Source of the DNA: Hippopus hippopus
Lineage: Eukaryota > Mollusca > Bivalvia > Cardiida > Cardiidae
DNA length: 64,000 nucleotides
Assembly (NCBI GenBank): GCA_946811185.2
Contig: OX328099.1
Coordinates: forward strand, 38,489,299-38,553,298
Reading direction: 5' to 3'
The notes under the pieces were generated by a model. That model searched no databases. It was not told the DNA's origin and worked only from the letters and a program-made list of their open reading frames with translations. The first letter of the stretch is position 1, and the number at the start of each line of letters is the position of its first letter. The translations under genes were made by a program, and so were the position numbers. Positions 55,401 to 64,000 of this stretch are shown here, piece by piece.

Positions 55401-58400
55401 GTTTTACTCTATAAGATTCTTACCTCGCCCACCCATATCGAACGTGGATCCATCCAGCCATATCCATCTATTGTTACTGGAAGGAACAACCCCGACCCAA
55501 GCGGACTCCGGGCCTCCTGGTAGCTGGTAAGTGTATAAGAAGGGAAATATTTCAATGAAACCATATGTAACGTACCCTGGGAAAAGGAAATTTAATGCAT
55601 CTCCGTGATGCATTTCACAAAGCAAGTTCTCACTTAATTATAGATCCACAAGATCCATTCTAACAACCGACCGAGTCATGTAGTAGGCTGTTCCTTGGAC
55701 TTGCAGAAAATTCACAAATAGCAAAACGTATCGTCTCATGTCAGCCAGCGCGGACTGCTCAGGATGACTTGGGTCGATACTTTTTGCAGATGTATTAAAT
55801 CTCCTTTTTAAAATGCATGGCTCATTCATTTGTTGGACTGTGGTTAAACGCATTTTCTTTGATAGCAATTAAAGGCGTTTCAGCGGGTTATTTCTAGCGC
55901 AGAGAATTTCGTGAAATTTGACACAGAAACACTTCAAAGTATGTTCTTTCAATATGCGAAGAGATAATCAGACGTTGTCAGATGAACTAAAAAGTTCTGA
56001 GCCCACGAAGAACATAATCCTTTTTTTCAAATTACACAAAACCCAATTATTACAGCATACGTCAGAATTTTGTGATAAAAATCTGTCATTTCAGTCAAAT
56101 CATGTTCTCTGTGTTTTAAATTCATAGTAAAACAATGGATCCTCTGACTTCGATAAGAAATTAACAGATATTTCAAATTAATGATACGCTATCTATGTTT
56201 CAGTAAAACCCTTAGCCCACAAAATTGCTTATTTTATCACAGAAAATCAGGACATTATTTGACCCTGAAAAAAATCTAGCGCAAAGATTTTTCTCATTTT
56301 TCTCAGAAATATACTTGATTATATCCTTTATCAAAAAATGAAAAAAAAAAAAAAAAAAAAAGACAGGTTGCCAGGCTACTTTTCCCAATATTCGATCTCA
56401 ATTACCTCCCTTGGAACAAAGAAAGTGACACAAAACACCCAAGATTTCAAATTACTTAGTAAGATGTATTATTTCTAGCACTAAATCATGTTTTTTTCAC
56501 AATAAAGATTGTACTATGTCAACCCTTTCCTTGATATAGTCTCGATTTAACATTGGTATGGGACGGCTTTGGAAAACATTTTGGTAAAAGGGGTAATTGT
56601 TCATTACAAGCAATTGTTCCTTTCCCCACAACCTTTTCTGCACAAACGGTTCTTTTAATCTCATTTAAACCTTGTTTAATTTGTCGTCTGCAGCTTCTTT
56701 CAATTTTAAAGTTCCAATTTAATTCATTTAGGAAAGGGTTAATACCAAATACATGTGGTATATTTTAATAGATGGGAGAATGGAAGAACAATACAAGTAG
56801 AACTGTCCAGAATTACTCAAAGGTATAGATTACTTACGAACCTTATAGCAAAATGAATCAAACGATCCTGATTTCTATCAATACCCAGGAAAGAGGGTTA
56901 GAAAACGTTGAAAAGGAGAAAATACTTGTAATTTTCTCTATTTACCACACTAAACTTACTATCCGGATAAGTAATGTCCGACAAATGTACATGTTCCGTT
57001 TTCGCTGTTTAGGAATGATTTACACCTTCATAAACTGATCTTTAAAAAAAAAATGTATCAACCACTACTTTCTCCACGTCTTGCAGCAAAAATCGGTAGT
57101 CCAGTAATAGTACTACAATCAGACAAAGTTACGCTAGAAAACAGAGAACCGAAGAGACATGCGCAAAAATGTTGCGCACTGACAACCCGATAAAACGTCG
57201 TTAAGCTATATCGTTGCGGCTAGTACCAGCACTGCACCAGCAGTTTCTTTCACTAATACTATACGCACAGCAATTTTTCCAAGTCACTTGCTGCTTAAGG
57301 CGATGAGATAGGAACTGATTAGCTTTGAAGTTGACACTCTATTCGAACAATTCTGTGTAACTCATTACCTCTTTCAACAAATTTATAGAACTCGACCATA
57401 AAAACATCCTTTCAAAAAAAGAAATATAGTCAATATTTATAAGTATGAATGCTTGAATATTTCAGAAAAAAAAAAACTTTGCCCATATGAAAAAGTGCTC
57501 GCTATGATCAGTTTACTTTTTGTCTCAATAGGTTTACTTTTCTCGTTTAGTTACAGCATGCTACCCAGTAGACAGAAAACTACATGCACATGTACAAACA
57601 ATGCAACAATACAACGTTCGTTTACCGCCATAAATGACGTGCGGGATTTAGTGGCATATATCTTTGAATATAATAATCATAGTCGCAATGCAAACCGGTT
57701 TCGGTTTCTGCCTACTGTGAATGAACTATGGCCAATTTGCAAACGATAATTTTGCAGAAAATGTCAACCATAAATTAATTCTTTACTACACAGTCCCAAG
57801 GTTTATCGACACTGGGGTAATAACCCCTTGAAAACCTTGTGGGAAAAGGAAAAAATGCTGGTTACCAGCACTTTCTGCCTTTCCAATAAGGTTTTCTACA
57901 CTTTCACTGATATTTATCACCATTTAAGCTAACTTTCTCTGCAAATGCTTTAAATTTGAACCAGTCTAAAATTTTGTGGTTTGGTAAGGAGAAAAAACAA
58001 ATGTGAATATTGGAAAATGTTCGATTTCTCTAGTAATATTGCTCCCGATAATTACATCTACAAAAACCAGACTGGCACTACAAAAGACATTAACGAATAA
58101 AATAGACTACTTTATGACTTCCCCTCGTTTTTATAGGCGAACGCAGTACGAAGAGAGGTGGTTCAATAAAGTTAGAACAGCAATTGTCCACGTTTATTGT
58201 TTAACCGGTCAGTATACTAAATAATTGTTTATATAATTCTGAAATATCTATTGTCGCAGACAATTCCAGTAAATAGTAAATGAGCCCAGCAAGACTTGAG
58301 CTCGAGACACCCTGGTAACCAGTCCCACGTTTTAACTTTTCACGAGACGACAAAATTTTAGACTTGACCAAGGCGAAAGCATTTGCAGGTGACAAATTAG

Positions 58401-61400
58401 ATGTGGCTAGAATAATTAGATATGTCTTTCAAAGATAAGAAAACATTATGGAAAAGGGAGAAAATGCTTGAAACCAGAATTTTCTACTTTTCCCATTATG
58501 TTTTCAAAAGCTTGCTCTCTAAGGGTCTTTAATACTCTGAATTGTTTGGTGAAGGATTTATAACTATGTCAAACAGAATCCAGTGAGAATCAAGGAATAA
58601 CCATTTTTTTTTCAAGAAACGATTTCCGTATTTCATCTTGAGTTAACTTTGATCCTGCTGAATGAAACAAATGAATCTGGTCCATACTTTCGTATCTAGC
58701 TCAAATCTCTGTAAGTAATGATAATAATAGTGATGACGATGATGATTGTGATAATAAGTTTTGTAACGATTCATTAACATTAAAAACATTGTTTAAAAAT
58801 TCGTAAAGAAAAGCGCTTAGAGTCAATGTTTCGTGAATGGTTCTTAACAATGTTTTTGTAAAGCAAAGATTCGAGTGTGATCCGGAATTTAGAATTACAA
58901 AAGGTTTTCTGCTATTCCTTACTTACTGTTTCCTTACTCTTTCTGAAGAGAACTGTTGAGCCCTAGTGGCTTTTATTTCCCCTCTGTAATTTTTCATATT
59001 TCTTTTATTTTTACTTCCGGTGTGATAATAGTCAATATGTTTTTTTCTTTTTCGGATGCAAATGAAATGTTCTACTCTAATTAGTAGATCTCGCTAGTGT
59101 CAAAACGTAGTTTGTATAAGGTGTTTGTCTAGTAAAATCTTGAAACTGGTTACTGTTTTAGCAGTAACAATTTCTTCTGTTAAGCTATTCCACTGATCTA
59201 CCACTCTGTAATAAAAACTTTTCTGACGTAGAGACGTTAGTGTTCTGTGTTTGACCAACTTTTTGCTATGACCTCTTGTTTCATGTGTTCTATCTGTATC
59301 AAGGGTAAAAAATCTTCCCAATTTATATCATAATGTCAATTTGATATTTTAAACACTTAAATTAGAGCACCTCTTTTTCTTCTGTAGTTTAATGTGGGTA
59401 AATTCAATTCCTTCAATCTATCAGTGTATCTCATATTGACTATGTCTGGAACCAGCTTGGTTCCTCTCTTTTGAATGTTTTCTATTATTTGAATATGCTT
59501 CTTTAGACCAGGATTCCATAATGAATCTCCGTAATCAATTGTCTATTGGTCTTACGATTGCTTTATATATTGTTCGGAAGACAGTCTTGTCCATGTAAGA
59601 AGAGGTCCTTTTGATTAGGCCCAAGAGTCAGTTTGCTTTGTTTACTACATTACTTATAAGTTCTTCAAATTTCATATTGTACCTACTTATTTCTATATGT
59701 AGGCGAACGCACTTGGTATTCAATAGAAACCAAACCTTTTCTTACACTGATAGATGTACATGAGATATCGCTGCTGATATAATACAGAATTAAAAGAAAA
59801 AAATGTTTCCTCAAAATTGTCAAATTCTCCTTTTAACAGAGTATCTTTATGGCAGTGACTAAAACGTAGAAGTACTACTCTAGTAGAACACGGAAATGGG
59901 AAAGCGGACAATGTCGGATGAAACCCCCCCTCCCGCCCGAGAAAAAAATGCGTAGACGTTTTTGGTCTCAGTTCATATATAAAGCTGATAGACTAATCAG
60001 TATTTTAGAAAAAGGATATTTAAGGGTTTGTCTGCTGCAAAATTGTTTTAGGAGGGAATGAGTTAAAATAAAAGCGATGTTATTTGTATTGATTCATCTG
60101 CGATGTTTGGTTCAGAAAGACGGGTGCTGGGACAGATAAATCTAATAAAAACACATATCTTTCAACTTAGGAGGAATTCATCATAAAATTTGTGTCTATT
60201 CTGTATTTTACATTAAACACGCGTTCCTTCACCTTGTTAAATTGTGAAATCATGCGTTTTGCAAATTTAGTTTGTTTGTTTTACGTCTCGTCAGCCCAAT
60301 TACTCATGTCTCTCCTGTGTTTCACTAGTACAAGCCAAGGACCGCAAGACACCTCAAGGTGGTCATTGCCGATCGCGGGGATCGGATTTCTTCTTTTTCT
60401 ATTATTATTTTCATCATTATTGTTATAATTATCATCACTGTTGTTGTTGCCACTGCACAACGAGGTACCGCACGTGGACTAAGACATGAGACTCGGACAT
60501 ACCTGATGTAATTGACCGGTGACGAATTCTAGCTCATCCGGTTTCCATAGAGACAAAAGCGTTGATCCCTTTGTCATACAAACACCCTTGGCTGTGTCAA
60601 AATGGACTTCTTTCCCGATAAAATCGTAACAGTGATTTTTATAGTACGTCCATCCATCGTCACATCCTTCCGCTCCAAACAGTGCTGTGTCAGAAGTAAA
60701 GGGAAAAAAAGTTTTCTTTACATGTGAACGTTTAAGGTCAGCATTAACAGACTTAAACCCGTCCAGCAGTACATACAAAAGAAATTGTTTTTTGTAGAAA
60801 GTGTAGATCAATGTTGAAGAGAAATGTTTGTCAAAACCGTAGCTCGGAAAAGTTTGAAAATGGGTTACTTAGGGTCAAAAAGTAGGTCACTGGGACAAAT
60901 CTTAGAAGAACCTTGTGTGCACTCTAGAGACAAGATTTTCAGTCAAATACTAGTACTCATGAAAGTTTGGTCAGAATTCGTGTCTTGATGATATATCGTA
61001 TAAAAGTTTGAAACAAGATCATGTCGGTCAAAAATTACGTCACTGGTAGGATTACAAATCTTAGAAAAGCTTTCCATACACTCTAGAGGCCTCATTTTCC
61101 GTTTAGTACCGCTAAAAGATGGTCAGAATGTTTGTCTTGATAAAAACTCTGATGAGTAAGAAAATGGGACCTTTGAAGGTACTGTTGACCAAGATCAGAC
61201 TGCACAGGACGTGAAGTCTAAGCTTGGGTCTACAGTGTCTACTGTTTTATTCGGCTGAAATAGCCTGGACTTTGCAATGTTTCGTTCTGTTTACCTATCT
61301 GAGAAAGTCCTTGTCGTTTATAGAGGTCTTGAAGGTTCTTTCAGCGCCAAATGTATAAACGCGAGTTTTTTCGACGACTGGAAGTACAATCCACTGAAAC

Positions 61401-63425
61401 TCAGGAAGATGTTTCTATCTTACAGGCCTGATTAAACATGCGGAAGGTATAGATTCAAGATCGGAGTGCACGTTCTGTGCAGTCTGATCTTGAACTATAC
61501 CATATGCAAAGGTTCGTGTTTTCGCCGTTGGTCATGGTGGAGCTTTTGTTTAAGAAAAATATCATTCAACTCTGCTCTGTGAATAAGGCGTTAAATGCAT
61601 CTTTAGAAAGTATCGACCCATGTCAGTCTGCGCAGTTGACGCAGGCTGGCATGAGTCGAAGCTTTTTGCTATTAGTAATTTTGTACTTTCCTTGAGTATA
61701 CCTATCTATAAACAGTACTCAACACATTACTCTTCTCAAACCACTTGCTGCTTGCCCATGTAACCGTCGTTGAAACAATGATCAGCGGTGACAGATCATT
61801 GAGTCGTTTACTGTACATTACCTCAAGGTTGCTTCACTTATCATGTTTGGAAAAACATTGTGGTGGAAAAGGGCATTTGCTTGTAGCAAGCAAGTGCTCG
61901 TTTCCCAACAATCCAATCGTTTTCTATCATAAACTATTTCTAATAAAACAATACTTTCTTTTTATTCAAATGTATGTGTTTTGTGTCAATTCAAGGTCTG
62001 AAAAAAGCCTTTGGAGTAACGGGTCCTTAATTCCGTCTCATTCCCAACGTCCTATGTAAATGATAGGGTTTCATGGATGCTTGCGAAACTCAGAATCACT
62101 GCTGAACACCGTATTCTCAAGACATGACAGCAAACAGTTTTAAACAAGCAATGCATTCGAATTACTGCACATTCGATTAATCTAGATTTCGACATTTATT
62201 TCGCCAAGACCTCGTGGCTCACTAGTAACGTTCTAAACTAGTAATCTATTAATAACGTGTACGAATTCCTGCAAAGCAAAGATCCTTTCAGAAAATTCAC
62301 TAGGACGACCGAAGGCATTTCTCTTTCACTCGGTTATCTGAAACAGAAGCAAGTGGCGTGGCAAATTTGTTTTGTCTAGAACTCGCAAAATAAACGGATA
62401 GATACACTTGTTTTTGTTTGTTGTTGTTGTTTGATTTATTTTTCTAATGGTGTGTCATGTCTTTTTTAACATTTCAGTTATAAAGCGGCGGCCACTGTAC
62501 CTATCCATGCTCCCATGAAGTTTCTTTTAATTCACGCAATTTCTTTCCAGGCCACTGCCTGTTCTCCCACGTACACATCGTTGAAACTACAAGTATGATT
62601 AGCGATGGGAAAAGAATGAATCCTGTCGCAAAGACTATCATCGAGCCAGCGATCCCCAGCCTTTAAGCACCTGTACGCTATCGGCTGTGCTACCGGGCTC
62701 GGCGGATAGATGCACTGACCGCCATCATATAACTGAAATACCTTTGAAAAGGGCATATCGATCCCCAACTATACAAACAATTGTATAACCAAATAAAACA
62801 GCAAACGTATAACAAAAGTATACAAGCGCCGCACTGGAAGAACGGGGTTTAATATATCTCAGTTATACAATATACCAAGCAAGTTGTCACAGAACAGAAT
62901 AAAGACCCATTTTATCTGTATTTCGGGAGAACCATGAGGCAGAATGGTCTTTTGACTTGCAGAAAATTTTCTAAAAGCAAAATGTTTCGACCACGGCCGG
63001 CCTGCCCAGGCTGACCTGGTCGACACTTTTTGCAAATGCACTAAACCACCTTTTCACAGAGCATGACTCAAACATATAATTGAACCATGCTCCGGCAAAA
63101 GGGGGCTAAATGCATCTCCGTGATCCATGGTACCAAGCAAGCCATCACATACTTATAGATCCATAATATCGACTTTTTTCAACAACCAACTTAATCATGA
63201 GATAGACTGGTCCATGGACATACAGAAAATCGACCAGTCGCGAAAAGTGTCGGCCCAGGTCAATCTGCGCGGACTGCGCAGGCTGACCTGAGTCGATACT
63301 TTTCGCAGATGCATTAAGCCCCCTTTTGCCAGAGCACGGCTCATATATAAACAAAAATTTCGCTTACCAAGTCCCTGTTTGGTGAATACCATTAACCATC
63401 CAACATAAAGAATCCAGCGTCTCAT
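52426..63425 (-). CDS. Candidate secreted C-type lectin-like gene, PAN-like end
   Basis: Minus-strand model: 63425-63368, 60684-60503, 55523-55424 and 52721-52426. All sites are GT-AG, phases 1/0/1 agree, and the total is 212 codons. Exon 1 encodes a signal peptide (MRRWILYVGWLMVFTKQG). Exon 2 has the lectin start CDDGWTYYKNHCY and GVCMTKGSTLLSLW. Exon 3 has AWVGV and WIWLDGS. These are hallmarks of the C-type lectin fold, but its last two cysteines and the Ca-binding WND region are not found, so an exon may be missed between 52.7 and 55.4 kb. The last exon (DCAFRCYTVEECKAF..CTLLSG) looks like a PAN/apple module and could belong to a separate gene. The lectin exons are convincing; their linkage is inference. 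Confidence 0.5.
52722..52942 (-). other. Possible alternative signal-peptide exon for PAN-like exon
   Basis: Immediately upstream of the PAN-like exon a Met-initiated frame (52942) begins MCLILCNVLLVHCILMAFVA, which looks like a signal peptide. A phase-1 donor (TCAA|GTGTTA) would join it to the exon at 52721, but it is weak and the intron would be only about 110 bp. If real, the PAN-like protein is a separate small secreted product. Confidence 0.25.
52943..54157. other. Gene-free stretch
   Basis: Short ORFs only. I looked here on the minus strand for the missing C-type lectin exon (W-N-D..C) and did not see it. Confidence 0.35.
54158..54330 (-). repeat. MITE family B, partial
   Basis: CAAGATCAGTCTGCACAAAA, GTGCAGTATGATCTTTGATC and CTACGCTGTCCGC form the core. 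The ends are degraded. Confidence 0.6.
54434..54560 (+). repeat. Degenerate SINE head
   Basis: CGGCGTTAGCCCAGGGGTTCC with GGTCGCGGGTCAATATATGA downstream resembles A and B boxes of a tRNA-derived SINE. Confidence 0.35.
54745..54900 (+). repeat. SINE body fragment with B box
   Basis: CCGGGGTTCGATCCGC is a good tRNA B box. It is followed by GTAGACACTTCAGAGCTCTT and CTGGTACTGGAGAAACCCAG, which looks like the body of a molluscan tRNA-derived SINE. The A-box half is missing. Confidence 0.5.
55011..55272 (-). repeat. MITE family C copy
   Basis: ATCCGCGCTCTGGCAAAAGG to CTTTTCCCAGAACAAGGCTTC. It lies 150 bp below the lectin exon at 55424-55523, in the same orientation as the copy on its other side. 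Confidence 0.72.
55579..55825 (-). repeat. MITE family C copy
   Basis: GGGAAAAGGAAATTTAATGC to CTCCTTTTTAAAATGCATGGCTC. It lies about 55 bp from the lectin exon. Confidence 0.72.
55826..56518. other. Gene-free stretch
   Basis: AT-rich with a poly-A run at about 56338-56361; no feature was recognised. Confidence 0.4.
56519..56742 (-). repeat. MITE family A copy (diverged)
   Basis: TCAACCCTTTCCTTGATATA to TTAGGAAAGGGTTAA. The core has TTTTGGTAAAAGGGGTAATTG facing CAATTGTTCCTTTCCCCAC. Confidence 0.65.
57504..57749 (+). CDS. Hypothetical small secreted or membrane-anchored protein
   Basis: Not recognised. From ATG 57504 the frame encodes 81 residues beginning with a hydrophobic stretch (MISLLFVSIGLLFSFSYSML), then a Cys-containing segment (TTCTCTNN), and ends WPICKR. 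The same frame is open upstream to a possible splice acceptor (TATTTCAG at 57459-57466), so this could instead be the last exon of a larger gene. A membrane anchor followed by a short luminal stretch would also fit the N-terminus of a type II membrane enzyme. No partner exon was found. Confidence 0.25.
   Translation: MISLLFVSIGLLFSFSYSMLPSRQKTTCTCTNNATIQRSFTAINDVRDLVAYIFEYNNHSRNANRFRFLPTVNELWPICKR
57775..57990 (-). repeat. MITE family A copy
   Basis: TTAATTCTTTACTACACAGT to TTTTGTGGTTTGGTAAGGAG. The core GGAAAAAATGCTGGTTACCA leads into GCACTTTCTGCCTTTCC. Confidence 0.75.
58332..58563 (+). repeat. MITE family A copy
   Basis: TTAACTTTTCACGAGACGAC to AATTGTTTGGTGAAGGATT. Core arms are ACATTATGGAAAAGGGAGAA and TTCTACTTTTCCCATTATGT. 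Confidence 0.78.
58564..59065. other. Gene-free stretch
   Basis: Has a short GAT/GAC microsatellite near 58730-58750. Nothing else is clear. Confidence 0.4.
59066..59715 (-). pseudogene. 3' fragment of a CR1/L2-like LINE reverse transcriptase
   Basis: Read on the minus strand, the end of a LINE ORF2 is visible across several frames. It has SYMDKTVFRTIYKAIVRP near 59540-59605, then LWNPGLKKHIQIIEN, LKELNLPTLNYRRKRGAL, and finally an intact piece (59321-59100) with TRGHSKKLVKH, FYYRVVDQWNSLTEE and SFKILLDKHL. These are typical of the thumb and C-terminus of CR1/L2/RTE-like reverse transcriptases. Frame changes and stops (for example after IVRPIDN) show an old, 5'-truncated copy. It differs clearly from the I/Nimb LINE at 19.6-26 kb, having no RNase H. 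Confidence 0.75.
59716..60502. other. Gene-free stretch, intron of lectin-like model
   Basis: Short ORFs only; the 78-residue frame at 60192-60428 ends in low-complexity Leu/Phe and is not supported. Confidence 0.35.
60700..61562. other. Intron of lectin-like model with family B fragments
   Basis: Family B-like cores lie near 61190-61245 and 61448-61510 (CACGTTCTGTGCAGTCTGAT). Degenerate phrases AAGTTTGGTCAGAAT..TGTCTTGATGA and AAGATGGTCAGAAT..GTCTTGATAA (about 60963 and 61118) suggest an approximately 155-bp tandem repeat. Confidence 0.4.
61563..61697 (+). repeat. Partial MITE family C
   Basis: CAACTCTGCTCTGTGAATAA, GCATCTTTAGAAAGTATCGA and CAGTCTGCGCAGTTGACGCAG, then stops after the hairpin. 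Confidence 0.6.
61698..62531. other. Gene-free stretch
   Basis: A family A core (AAAACATTGTGGTGGAAAAG) sits near 61851-61915. No exon was recognised. Confidence 0.4.
62532..62768 (-). CDS. Unrecognised Cys-containing exon or ORF
   Basis: Open frame of 78 codons, possibly entered by the acceptor TATTTCAG at about 62733. It has four cysteines in a globular-looking sequence (GGQCIYPPS, YRCLKAGDRW, DDSLCDRIHS, NHTCSFNDV) and ends with TGA. One N-glycosylation site (NHT) fits an extracellular domain. Its phases do not fit between exons 1 and 2 of the lectin-like model, since no phase-1 acceptor and donor pair was found. It could be the last exon of another gene or a stranded exon. The family is not known to me. 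Confidence 0.35.
   Translation of the reverse strand: MGIDMPFSKVFQLYDGGQCIYPPSPVAQPIAYRCLKAGDRWLDDSLCDRIHSFPIANHTCSFNDVYVGEQAVAWKEIA
62835..63073 (-). repeat. MITE family C copy
   Basis: GAAGAACGGGGTTTAATATA to CTTTTCACAGAGCATGACTC. It lies head-to-tail with the next copy. Confidence 0.7.
63079..63344 (-). repeat. MITE family C copy
   Basis: ATTGAACCATGCTCCGGCAA to CTTTTGCCAGAGCACGGCTC. It has the hairpin GGCCCAGGTCAATCTGCGCG with GCGCAGGCTGACCTGAG. Confidence 0.8.
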
Positions 63426-63878
63426 TATAGATCTACGGGAATAAACATAGCATATCTGGATCTGACGGCGATTCTTATGTAAGAGAAAACTGGGATTGTC
63501 AGTCGAAGATTTTTAGACAACTTTCTATTATTATTTTTTTTCTGAACCTCAGAGTGCCTGTCAGAGCAATAATCGTATTGCTCACATACAAAACGTGCCG
63601 TCTGATCTTCATCTAAACTGCCAGTTACGTTGATGTTTTTATCCCCCCCCCCCCCCAAAAAAAAAAAAAAAAAATATTGTCTTGATATAACCATTAGTAT
63701 TTGATTTTCCTACTTGTAGAAATTTTCGATTCACCAATTTAAATATTGTTTGAACATGATATCTATCAATAGGCATATTTTGGCCTTTATATAGTAGTTC
63801 CCCTCTGCCATAATTCGTTGTATGTTTATCAAGCTTCTTTTATCAACAGTGACCGAAAACAACATTACATTTTTTTCC
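63426..63878. other. Upstream flank of lectin-like model
   Basis: Contains a family B fragment near 63590-63630 and a C14-A18 homopolymer tract (63642-63674). No promoter could be assigned. Confidence 0.35.
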
Positions 63879-64000
63879 TTAACTCTTTACCAGACGACAA
63901 AATTTTGGACTAGTCCAAATTGAAAGCATTTGCAGACGACAAAATAAACATGAATCAAAAAATGAAATTTGATTTGGAAAGGGTAGAAAACATTGAAGGA
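63879..64000 (+). repeat. MITE family A copy, cut by window end
   Basis: TTAACTCTTTACCAGACGAC, TTTTGGACTAGTCCAAATTG, GCAGACGACAAAATAAACAT and GGGTAGAAAACATTGAAGGA. Close to the family consensus. Confidence 0.8.

Noticed and set aside
59100..59321. 73-residue ORF as a separate gene
   Set aside because: It is the C-terminal end of a decayed LINE reverse transcriptase that continues, frame-shifted, to about 59715.
60192..60428. 78-residue hydrophobic ORF
   Set aside because: The C-terminus is low-complexity and there is no gene context.
62532..62768. As exon 2 of the lectin-like gene
   Set aside because: No phase-1 acceptor and donor pair exists; exon 63368 joins 60684 directly in phase.

Overview
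This window looks like nuclear DNA from a bivalve mollusc; a heterodont clam is my best guess and the species is not certain. The reasons are AT-rich intergenic DNA packed with short inverted-repeat elements, GT-AG introns, an I/Nimb-type non-LTR retrotransposon, tRNA-derived SINE heads, and a run of divergent nicotinic-receptor-like Cys-loop genes. I see no prokaryotic, viral or CRISPR features.

Layout. From 1 to 10.5 kb there is no convincing gene, only transposon debris: a TIR plus minisatellite element, a Mutator-like and a hAT-like element with direct-repeat flanks, and a tandem duplication. From 10.57 to 12.85 kb (+) lie three exons of MMACHC, the cobalamin-processing gene; the short first exon was not found. 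From 13 to 19.5 kb there are MITEs and a second TIR plus minisatellite element. From 19.57 to 25.98 kb (+) there is a full-length I/Nimb-like LINE with a 13-bp target-site duplication. It sits inside an older MITE and is broken only by three in-frame stop codons.

From 27.99 to 51.36 kb lies a cluster of three Cys-loop (nicotinic acetylcholine receptor-like) subunit genes: a two-exon gene (-), an intronless gene (-) and a four-exon gene (+) with a very long intracellular loop. All keep the C-x13-C loop, four membrane segments and a cation-type Gly-Glu-Arg motif before M2, and all lack the vicinal cysteines of alpha subunits. From 52.4 to 63.4 kb (-) the exons fit a secreted C-type-lectin-like protein that may end in a PAN/apple-like module. 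A decayed LINE fragment lies at 59.1-59.7 kb (-).

Repeats dominate. Family A is a TTAA-flanked hairpin MITE of about 230 bp, with about 20 recognisable copies plus fragments. Family B is a TTAA-flanked MITE with a palindromic AGATCAGACTGCAC core. Family C is a MITE with long TIRs and a 17-bp GC-rich hairpin. They fill introns and intergenic gaps and are often nested or paired.

Functionally, MMACHC (vitamin B12 handling) is unrelated to its neighbours. The Cys-loop genes are clearly paralogues and may contribute subunits to ligand-gated cation channels. The lectin-like gene is probably a secreted recognition protein.
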